Shown in pieces: positions 15,312 through 21,113 of a stretch of DNA of 21,113 nucleotides (positions are counted from its first letter, which is position 1; each line of letters opens with the position of its first letter). Position numbers and translations under genes: made by a program. This DNA comes from CBDULQ01 sp965368115 (GTDB taxonomy: Bacteria; Pseudomonadota; Gammaproteobacteria; SZUA-229). Location: the NCBI GenBank assembly GCA_965368115.1, contig CBDULQ010000035.1, positions 1 through 21,113 on the forward strand, given 5' to 3'. The notes below the pieces were generated by a model. That model made no database searches, had not been told where the DNA came from, and saw nothing but the letters and a program-made list of their open reading frames with translations.

Positions 15312-15331
15312 CCGCCCAGTGCAACTGGCGG
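15312..15331 (+). other. Hairpin in the untranslated leader of nikR
   Basis: CCGCCCAGT (15312-15320) and ACTGGCGG (15324-15331) pair with one bulged C around a 3-base loop. It lies about 50 bases before the nikR start and is followed by GTTTTC. The position would suit a leader structure, but nothing further supports a regulatory role. Confidence 0.3.
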
Positions 15332-15382
15332 CGAGTTTTCAATCGAGATACGAAGTGAAAAGTTTCTAACCGGAGCGGTTTT

Positions 15383-15856
15383 ATGCAGAGAATGACCATC
15401 ACCCTGGACGATGAACTGGTCGAGGAGTTCGAACAGTTTTTACAGGCCAAAGGCTATGCCAATCGTTCGGAAGCGATTCGCGACCTGATTCGGGATCGCC
15501 TCGATCGGCAACGTCTCGACCAGCACCCGGGCGGGGATTGTATAGCTACCCTGAGTTACGTGTATAACCATCACCAACGCGAACTGGCCACTCGTTTGAC
15601 CCAGGCGCATCATGATCATCACGATCTGTCGGTATCGACCATGCACGTGCACCTGGATCATGACAACTGTCTGGAAACGGTCGTACTGAACGGCAAGACC
15701 AGTGAGATACAGGCCTTCGCTAACGACGTGATTTCACAACCCGGTGTGCGTCACGGCAAGTTGTACCTGGTGCCGGCAAAGCAGGAAACCGCAAGCCATG
15801 CCCATGGCGAACATGGCCATGCCCATCGGCATCAGCACATCAAGCCGATTTCATAA
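15383..15856 (+). CDS. nikR: Nickel-responsive regulator NikR with His-rich C-terminal extension
   Basis: A 157-residue ribbon-helix-helix repressor. Residues 1-45 (Q-R-M-T-I-T-L-D-D-E-L, then N-R-S-E-A-I-R-D-L-I-R) bind DNA and are nearly identical in pattern to E. coli NikR. The ACT-like nickel domain carries all four high-affinity square-planar ligands: H77, H88, H90 and C96 (E. coli H76, H87, H89, C95). E. coli NikR ends at 133 residues. This one continues with a tail holding seven histidines between 139 and 152 (H-A-H-G-E-H-G-H-A-H-R-H-Q-H), probably a low-affinity metal-binding arm. A CGGAGCGG sequence precedes the ATG. It is divergent from the four-gene operon and shares the operator region with it. 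Confidence 0.95.
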   Translation: MQRMTITLDDELVEEFEQFLQAKGYANRSEAIRDLIRDRLDRQRLDQHPGGDCIATLSYVYNHHQRELATRLTQAHHDHHDLSVSTMHVHLDHDNCLETVVLNGKTSEIQAFANDVISQPGVRHGKLYLVPAKQETASHAHGEHGHAHRHQHIKPIS

Positions 15857-15890
15857 CTCGCTTGCCAATGAGAGAGTACGCTGTCCGGGT

Positions 15891-16286
15891 TTATTGCTTC
15901 GCATCCTGCCCGAAACTGAGCAGGTGGCCGTCCGGGTCCTGAATGCTGAATTCGCGCATGTCGTACAGCGTGGTTTGCAGTGCCGAAGGTGAGTAGCCCT
16001 GGTCACAAAGATGCGCATGCAATGCGTCGACATCGTCGGGATAAAAATAATAGATGCAGGGCCAGCTGGTGTCCTGATGAGGATCGATATCCTGTTTCAG
16101 TGCCGGACTGCCACCGGATTCGGATAGCATCAGTTCGGTATCGCCGGAGCGAATGGTTGCCCAGCGCCAGTCAACGACGGCAGCCGGATCGCTGACGATG
16201 CTGAATCCCAGTCCCTGCTCATAAAGAGCCAGGCTGGTTTCGATATGACTGACATTCAACATGGGAATGAGCCGTTTCAGTTTCAT
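15891..16286 (-). CDS. VOC-superfamily protein (glyoxalase/bleomycin-resistance fold)
   Basis: A 131-residue small cytoplasmic protein with two beta-alpha-beta-beta-beta modules: I-P-M-L-N-V-S-H-I-E-T-S-L-A-L-Y-E-Q-G-L-G-F at the front and F-S-I-Q-D-P-D-G-H-L-L-S-F-G-Q at the end are the family hallmarks. The usual His/Glu metal ligands of glyoxalase I are not obvious, so a metal-free binding role of the bleomycin-resistance type is more likely than glyoxalase activity. The frame is open upstream to 16400, but ATG 16286 is chosen because GGAGAA precedes it and the fold begins there. It converges on nikR, with a 34-base gap. Confidence 0.88.
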   Translation of the reverse strand: MKLKRLIPMLNVSHIETSLALYEQGLGFSIVSDPAAVVDWRWATIRSGDTELMLSESGGSPALKQDIDPHQDTSWPCIYYFYPDDVDALHAHLCDQGYSPSALQTTLYDMREFSIQDPDGHLLSFGQDAKQ

Positions 16287-16389
16287 GGCAATTCTCCGTT
16301 GTCTGTGGTGTGGCGATCGATATTCCAGTATCGGTGTCGTTCCCAATGATGTGACGGTCGTTAACCGGGCATGCAGTCGGTGATGTCTT

Positions 16390-16611
16390 TCACAGCGCAA
16401 ACACGATCATCACGATAATCGCGATGTATAAAAACAGCTGCCCCAGATTTCCATGGCTGAGTTGCTGATTACGATGATGTTGTTTAAGGGACTCAACTTC
16501 CGCATCGGACAGGTCATGACAATGAACGCAGTGATCGGCTTTGGCCGGATATCGCAATCCGCAACGCTTGCATTTTCGAGTCAGGCGGATTGGCGGCGGT
16601 ATCATCAACAT
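16390..16611 (-). CDS. Small zinc-ribbon protein with a C-terminal membrane anchor
   Basis: A 73-residue protein. C14-K-R-C17 and C28-V-H-C31 form a CxxC...CxxC zinc ribbon (residues 14-31), with an additional H27 and H32 beside the second pair. A polar helix follows (about 34-55), then a hydrophobic tail from about 57 to the end (L-G-Q-L-F-L-Y-I-A-I-I-V-M-I-V-F-A-L), consistent with a tail-anchored inner-membrane protein. The two adjacent minus-strand genes are about 65 to 100 bases away. No named family was recognised, and the ribosome-binding site is weak, but the cysteine spacing and tail are too orderly for a chance frame. Confidence 0.72.
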   Translation of the reverse strand: MLMIPPPIRLTRKCKRCGLRYPAKADHCVHCHDLSDAEVESLKQHHRNQQLSHGNLGQLFLYIAIIVMIVFAL

Positions 16612-16675
16612 GGTTTAATCAATCTGCAGCGAACTCGATTACATTGTGAAAGTTGTGTTCGATCGTAGCGGCCAT

Positions 16676-17455
16676 TTATTCGATCTTGAAATCGACGGAT
16701 AGATTGGCTTCATACAGTATCTCGTCGAATGAAGAACCCTGTGCCGGTTCGCGCAATTGCGTAACCGAGCTGTAACCGGCAGCCTCTTTGCTACGTACCG
16801 ACATCACCGCCTGATCCAGTGCCAGTGCACCACGGGTTGCGCGCTGAGTGATGTGGCTGTCGCGAATACCAATGGGTGACAGCTTGACGCCCAGAGACTT
16901 TTCATAAAAAGCCTTCTGTTTGAGGATTTTATCCAGTGCCTCCGCTTTAACCTTGCGATTGAATTCATCTTCCTCCGAATGTTTGAATTCGGTGTCGGTG
17001 AATTCCACTTCTTCATGCCGGTCGGCTTCGGCAGCAATGGTTTCCAGATGGGTGGACTGGCTGATGGTGATGGCGATACGATTGACCACTTTGTAACTCG
17101 AGGGCTTGCTGCCAAACCAGCCGTACTGAGGTGACGAGGAAAACCTGGAATTACGTATCGCCTGGCGATCGATGCCTGCACTGGTCAATACAGTGGCAAT
17201 ACTGTTGCGTAATTTTGTATTTTCGGCAATGGCTTCGGACAACAGTTTGTTTTCGGTCGTCACCACCAGGCTGATGATGGCTTTGTCGGAATAAGCGCGG
17301 GTTTCGGCATGACCTGAAATGGTAACGACTTTATCGGCCGGATAAAGAAAGCCGCGTAAATCCTGAGGACTGCCTTTGAGTTCAGGTTCGGCATGACTTG
17401 TAACAGGGAGGATGCAAAAGACCAGAAACAGCGATGCGAGACGGAGATTCTTCAT
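16676..17455 (-). CDS. Periplasmic SIMPL-domain (DUF541) protein
   Basis: A 259-residue exported protein. The signal peptide (1-22) ends in S-H-A. The SIMPL domain is recognisable from V-V-T-I-S-G-H-A-E-T-R-A-Y-S-D-K-A-I-I-S-L-V-V onward, with repeated beta-alpha units to the end (A-N-L-S-V-D-F-K-I-E). Family members include BP26/YggE-type periplasmic proteins, which form ring assemblies and are linked to oxidative or envelope stress; the molecular role is unclear. Two start codons compete: ATG 17461 has the AGGA only 2 bases away, whereas ATG 17455 has it 8 bases away, so 17455 is chosen. Confidence 0.9.
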   Translation of the reverse strand: MKNLRLASLFLVFCILPVTSHAEPELKGSPQDLRGFLYPADKVVTISGHAETRAYSDKAIISLVVTTENKLLSEAIAENTKLRNSIATVLTSAGIDRQAIRNSRFSSSPQYGWFGSKPSSYKVVNRIAITISQSTHLETIAAEADRHEEVEFTDTEFKHSEEDEFNRKVKAEALDKILKQKAFYEKSLGVKLSPIGIRDSHITQRATRGALALDQAVMSVRSKEAAGYSSVTQLREPAQGSSFDEILYEANLSVDFKIE

Positions 17456-17605
17456 GAACATAGTCCTTTATTATATGAATGCTGCGGAGAACTCAATTAA
17501 CAGCCTGTAGCGTTTCAGGCGATGATAGCATTTTTTTGGCGGCGTTTTTATTGTTTGCCGATAGCGACGGATGCTGCAGGACAGGTGTTATTCCTGTTTG
17601 CAGAT

Positions 17606-18949
17606 TCAGTCCGGGTCCAGACCGGTGGCGACTTTCTTCATTGCGGCAAAACATTGCGGGTCGATGGCGCTGTCGACATGTTTGGCCATGATTTCCAGGG
17701 TTTCCGGAATCGGAATGGCGCCGCGGTAGGGGCGCTCGGCGGTAATGGCGTCGAAAATATCGGCGACGGTGATGATGCGTGTTTCGATCGGGATGTCCTC
17801 CGCGCTCAGGCCGCGTGGATAACCCTGGCCATCGAGTCGTTCATGATGTGCAGCGGATACCTGGGCCAGCTCGTTGAAAATACGGATGCGTGAGAGGATG
17901 GATTCGGTAAAGCTGGCATGCATCTTCACCGCATGCCATTCGTCGTCATCGAGTTTTCCCGGTTTGTCCAGTACCGAATTACTCACCCCGAGTTTACCGA
18001 CATCGTGTAACAGGGCGCCACGGCGCAACCAGCGTCGGCGTTTTTCTGAAACACCGAGTTCTTCGGCGACCAGGTCGGTATACAGGGCGACGCGTACGCT
18101 GTGTCCCTGGGTATAGGGGCTCTTGGCGTCGACGATCTGTCCGAAAGCAGCGGCGATTTCGTCCAGGTAATCATCGTCCAGCGGTATTTCGTCGTGTCCC
18201 GGTTCCAGATCCAGGATCGCCAGATGCAGTTCATCGGAACTCAACATGGCCCAGAATTCACTGTCGTTGGTGAGTGCGTTCAGTGCATCGACCAGCTCGG
18301 GATCGAACCAGCTGCCGGCTCGATTGCGAGCTTCCTGCATCGCTGCACTGGGCCCGCCCACGGTGTGAAACACATCCACCACCTGGGACAACAGGGCGAT
18401 GCGGGCGTATACGGGAATGTCGTCACCCGCCAGCGCATCCGGACGACCGCTGCCGTCCCAGTGTTCGTCGAGGGAATGGATACCCGCCGCGACACCTTCA
18501 CTGAAACGTAACTGACGCGCGATATCGGCGCCGCGCTGGCAGCGCGTCTGGATCAGTTCCTGGGCCATTTCGTCACCATGTTGAACCACCTGCATGATGG
18601 CCTTGAAACGCTCCATCAAACTGGATTGCAGACCGGTGTGACCGACGATGAATTTCAATGCCGAGCTCAGGCTGCCGTTTACCCATTTGAAATCCCGTTT
18701 GAAACTCAGGTCATCGGTGAGGTACAGCTCGCAGATGCGTGCCGCATTGCTGCTGCAACCGAGATCTTTCAATAACAGCGTGTAATACAGTTCCCACAAG
18801 GTTTGCTGGGGTAAACCGATGTGCCGGCCGATGTGCATGCCGATCCAGCAGCAACGTACGCAATGGCCTTCCGGCTGACCTTCGGTGATATCGAGGGCAT
18901 GACTCAGCGAACTGAGGAGTTCCGATAATTTGAGGCCGCTTAGTGGCAT
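17606..18949 (-). CDS. HD-GYP domain protein (probable cyclic-di-GMP phosphodiesterase) with a degenerate first HD half
   Basis: A 447-residue cytoplasmic protein with two HD-GYP-like halves. The second (about 262-447) is canonical: H315-D316 in L-L-H-D-V-G-K-L-G, then H368-H-E-R-L-D-G-Q-G-Y-P at 368-378, the signature of cyclic-di-GMP hydrolases, with D397 in V-A-D-I-F-D. The first (about 14-215) keeps the outline (L-L-L-K-D-L-G at 58-64 and E-H-W-D-G-S-G-R-P at 162-170) but has Lys in place of the catalytic His and lacks the GYP triplet, so it is likely a regulatory or dimerisation module. No sensor, receiver or membrane segment is seen. A weak AAGAG lies before the ATG. Confidence 0.92.
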   Translation of the reverse strand: MPLSGLKLSELLSSLSHALDITEGQPEGHCVRCCWIGMHIGRHIGLPQQTLWELYYTLLLKDLGCSSNAARICELYLTDDLSFKRDFKWVNGSLSSALKFIVGHTGLQSSLMERFKAIMQVVQHGDEMAQELIQTRCQRGADIARQLRFSEGVAAGIHSLDEHWDGSGRPDALAGDDIPVYARIALLSQVVDVFHTVGGPSAAMQEARNRAGSWFDPELVDALNALTNDSEFWAMLSSDELHLAILDLEPGHDEIPLDDDYLDEIAAAFGQIVDAKSPYTQGHSVRVALYTDLVAEELGVSEKRRRWLRRGALLHDVGKLGVSNSVLDKPGKLDDDEWHAVKMHASFTESILSRIRIFNELAQVSAAHHERLDGQGYPRGLSAEDIPIETRIITVADIFDAITAERPYRGAIPIPETLEIMAKHVDSAIDPQCFAAMKKVATGLDPD

Positions 18950-19172
18950 AAACTGACTCTTGGATGGGGGTATAAGGAGTATAGATAAATTCGACCGGCA
19001 TTAAGTCACCGGTTCGGGGGGGATTATTGAGCTAATGTCCGTAAAAAAACATGGACAATTTGTACAGTGCAGTACTGTTGAGTTTAAGTGGCAGGCATGA
19101 AGAAAAATCGCAGCCCCTGTTTCTGAATGATCAGGCTGGTCTGACGGAGTTCTTCTTTGTTTAAGTATTTTG

Positions 19173-19745
19173 TCAGTAAGTTACATCCTGGGGTTTGATT
19201 TTATATCGGCTGGAAACTTCGAAAGTCTTGTGCAGAATAAGCTTTCCCTCATAATAATATGATCTTGTCCAGGTTCCTGCGACCATTTCGTAGTCGTGAT
19301 TGATGTAGTAAGAGGCGCCATTCTCGACGATTCCGTCGACCACCTTGAATTCCGTTTCGTATTCAAAACGAGTCTGTGTTTTTCCGTCGTGTCTTGTTAT
19401 CGGGGGGTGGGTGACTACACATTTCAGTGTTACCGAATCGCCTGGCAGGCCATGGATTCGGAAGTCGTAGCCGAAACGAACACCGAACACTAGAGGGATC
19501 TGGTCGGTTTGACGGACATGACGCGCGTGCCCCGTTGTTTTGCCGATTTTTCCAGAGGGTACCGCAGAGTTGTTTTCGGTATAGTATTCACCGACGTTTT
19601 CATACAGGCCGTATCGATAGATTTCACCGGTAACCTGATCTTTGCTGTTCATTGTTGAACAGCTGATTAGTAGTAGGATAAAGAAGGCGGGAAGCATTCT
19701 TTGCAGGATCGATAGTCGTGTAATCATGGTTCTCGTCAAAGACAT
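19173..19745 (-). CDS. DUF3859 lipoprotein
   Basis: A 190-residue predicted lipoprotein of unknown function. The hydrophobic stretch ends in L-L-I-S-C29, a lipobox; the Ser after the Cys favours outer-membrane sorting. The mature part has the DUF3859 outline: G-E-I-Y-R-Y-G-L-Y-E near the start, the G-V-R-F-G-Y-D-F-R-I turn, a beta-rich core and the ending G-T-W-T-R-S-Y-Y-Y-E-G-K-L-I-L-H-K-T-F-E-V. A second in-frame ATG at 19727 (six codons later) with GACGAG before it is an equally good start and shortens the n-region. It stands alone between larger intergenic gaps and is more AT-rich than its neighbours. Confidence 0.78.
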   Translation of the reverse strand: MSLTRTMITRLSILQRMLPAFFILLLISCSTMNSKDQVTGEIYRYGLYENVGEYYTENNSAVPSGKIGKTTGHARHVRQTDQIPLVFGVRFGYDFRIHGLPGDSVTLKCVVTHPPITRHDGKTQTRFEYETEFKVVDGIVENGASYYINHDYEMVAGTWTRSYYYEGKLILHKTFEVSSRYKIKPQDVTY

Positions 19746-19853
19746 ATAATGCGTTAATCATTCATATTTCTGGTTGAATCGACGGTTGTTTAGTTGAGTG
19801 TATCTCTTTTGGTGCAGGTAGTATCAGGAGAACTGGTCGAGTTTCAGATCTGG

Positions 19854-19887
19854 AAAAAAATAATGGGAGTCTTTGCTCCCATTATTT
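19854..19887 (-). terminator. Rho-independent terminator of the NhaD gene
   Basis: A perfect 12-bp stem (19858-19869 with 19876-19887) with a 6-base loop. Read on the minus strand it is followed by a run of T residues (complement of the A7 at 19854-19860). It begins 24 bases after the end of the antiporter gene. Confidence 0.92.
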
Positions 19888-19911
19888 GTCCATCGCTTCA
19901 ATGCAGGCATG

Positions 19912-21113
19912 TTACTTCGGCATCACATCAAAATAATGACTGTTTACCCACATGTGTACGGCGATGCTCGCCGCATAACCGGCGGCGATGACCGGTGTCC
20001 ATTTCAGGTGCGAGAAGAAGGTGTATTTACCGCGCGCCTGACCCATCAGGGCAACGCCGGCGGCGGAGCCGATGGACAACATGGAGCCACCGACGCCGGC
20101 GGTGAGTGTGACCAGCAGCCACTGGCCGATGGACATGTCCGGGTTCATGGTGAGTACCGCGAACATCACCGGAATGTTGTCGACGATGGCGGACAGTACA
20201 CCAACGGCGACGTTGGCCGGAGTGTGGCCCCATTGTTGATACATGGTTTCCGATGCCAGGCTCAGGTAGCCGAGGAAACCGAGACCACCAACACAAAGTA
20301 CCACGCCGTAGAAGAACAGCAGGGTATCCCATTCGGCGCGGGCGATTTTCTGGAACAGATCAAAAGCAACCGGACTACCCAGGTCGCCTTCATGACCTTT
20401 ATCTTCATCGATCAGCGGCATCTTTTTCGGTGTCGTTTTGGTCAGGTAATAACCGAAGAACGCCAGGTAGGACAGGCCGGTCAGCATGCCAATGACTGGC
20501 GGCATGTGCAGTGAATTGTGGAATGTCACGGCAGTGGCGATGGTGAGCAGAAACAGGAAAATGATGCGTTTGGCGCCACGCTTCATGCCCATGGTTTCAC
20601 TGGCCACCTGGGGCTGTTCATTGGGAATGGCGAAGTGCATGACTGCCGCGGGTACCACGAAGTTGACCAGTGCCGGAATGAACAGGGCGAAGAAGGTCCA
20701 GAAATGGACCACGCCTTTCTGCCAGACCATCAGCGTGGTGATGTCGCCAAAGGGACTGAAGGCGCCGCCGGCATTGGCCGCCACCACGATGTTGATACAG
20801 GACAGGGTGACGAATCGTGTGTTGTTACCGCCAACGGATAACACGACGGCGCACATCAGCAATGCAGTGGTCAGGTTATCGGCGATCGGTGAAATGAAAA
20901 ACGCCAGGAAGCCGGTCATCCAGAACAGGGTGCGGAAACCGAAGCCCTTGCTGATCAACCACTCGCGTAAGGCATCGAACACCAGGCGCTCTTCCATGGC
21001 GTTGATGTAGGTCATCGCCACCAGCAGGAACAGCATCAGTTCGGCATATTCTTCCAGGTTGTGGCGCACCGCCGCTTCGGCGACCGCGGGGATGCCGTGA
21101 CTCACTGCAACCC
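19912..21113 (-). CDS. nhaD: NhaD-type sodium/proton antiporter (partial, 5' end outside the window)
   Basis: At least 400 residues of an inner-membrane Na+/H+ antiporter of the ion transporter superfamily. The frame enters from the right edge without a start (V-A-V-S-H-G-I-P reads through the first possible GTG), so the N-terminal signal and first helix are missing. About ten helices are visible. Family landmarks are L-F-L-L-V-A-M-T-Y-I-N-A-M-E-E-R, F-F-I-S-P-I-A-D-N-L-T-T-A-L-L, A-N-A-G-G-A-F-S-P-F-G-D-I-T-T-L-M and, in the second half, A-I-V-D-N-I-P-V-M-F-A. The paired A-D-N/V-D-N motifs are the expected ion-binding repeats. NhaD serves sodium and lithium extrusion at alkaline pH in marine and haloalkaliphilic bacteria. 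A strong terminator follows. Confidence 0.95.
   Translation of the reverse strand, partial: VAVSHGIPAVAEAAVRHNLEEYAELMLFLLVAMTYINAMEERLVFDALREWLISKGFGFRTLFWMTGFLAFFISPIADNLTTALLMCAVVLSVGGNNTRFVTLSCINIVVAANAGGAFSPFGDITTLMVWQKGVVHFWTFFALFIPALVNFVVPAAVMHFAIPNEQPQVASETMGMKRGAKRIIFLFLLTIATAVTFHNSLHMPPVIGMLTGLSYLAFFGYYLTKTTPKKMPLIDEDKGHEGDLGSPVAFDLFQKIARAEWDTLLFFYGVVLCVGGLGFLGYLSLASETMYQQWGHTPANVAVGVLSAIVDNIPVMFAVLTMNPDMSIGQWLLVTLTAGVGGSMLSIGSAAGVALMGQARGKYTFFSHLKWTPVIAAGYAASIAVHMWVNSHYFDVMPK

Noticed and set aside
15891..16286. Nickel-dependent glyoxalase I next to the nickel regulator
   Set aside because: The VOC protein does not show the His/Glu ligand set of glyoxalase I, so the nickel link would be speculation.
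19020..19172. Weak hairpins between the HD-GYP and DUF3859 genes (TGTCC...GGACA and ACAGT...ACTGT)
   Set aside because: Stems of only 5 bp without a T-run; such pairs are expected by chance in a stretch of this length.

Overview
The window reads as a chromosome segment of a moderately GC-rich gammaproteobacterium. The hints are a LysR regulator of the HdfR type facing a small acidic PA3496-type protein, a YcaD-like MFS carrier, an NhaD antiporter and an E. coli-like NikR. No rRNA or tRNA gene, CRISPR array or intact transposase gene was seen. The species cannot be fixed from the sequence, though NhaD and MscS would suit a marine or haloalkaline cell.

Left part (1-7342). The start of a possible divergent gene touches the left edge. 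It is followed by a LysR regulator and two small minus-strand genes, one acidic and cytoplasmic, the other exported. Next on the plus strand are a Tat-exported aldo/keto reductase, a class III adenylate cyclase fused to an FHA domain, an exported Asp/Arg/Gln-repeat protein with a clear terminator, an MFS carrier and an MscS channel. A beta-carbonic anhydrase converges on mscS across a strong hairpin.

Middle part (7343-12225). A gene-poor stretch holds a 159-bp, almost fully palindromic MITE-like element flanked by a TTA duplication. It is followed by a DmeF-like CDF metal exporter with a His-rich loop, and by a MacA/MacB-like tripartite efflux operon (adaptor, ATPase, permease) without its own outer-membrane channel gene.

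Metal-uptake locus (12318-15856). This is the most interesting part. A NikR with all four nickel ligands and an extra His-rich tail is divergent from a tightly overlapping four-gene operon: a periplasmic DUF4198 protein, an outer-membrane beta-barrel, a HupE/UreJ permease and a second, distantly HupE-like membrane protein. A near-perfect NikR-type dyad (GTATGA-N15-TCATAC) lies between them. Every one of the four operon products has a predicted signal peptide whose cleavage would leave histidine as the first mature residue. I infer a NikR-controlled nickel (or cobalt) import route spanning outer membrane, periplasm and inner membrane, possibly balanced by the DmeF-like exporter 3.5 kb away.

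Right part (15891-21113). A VOC-family protein, a small zinc-ribbon membrane protein, a SIMPL-domain periplasmic protein, an HD-GYP protein with a degenerate first HD half, a DUF3859 lipoprotein and the 3' part of an NhaD sodium/proton antiporter with a textbook terminator are all on the minus strand.
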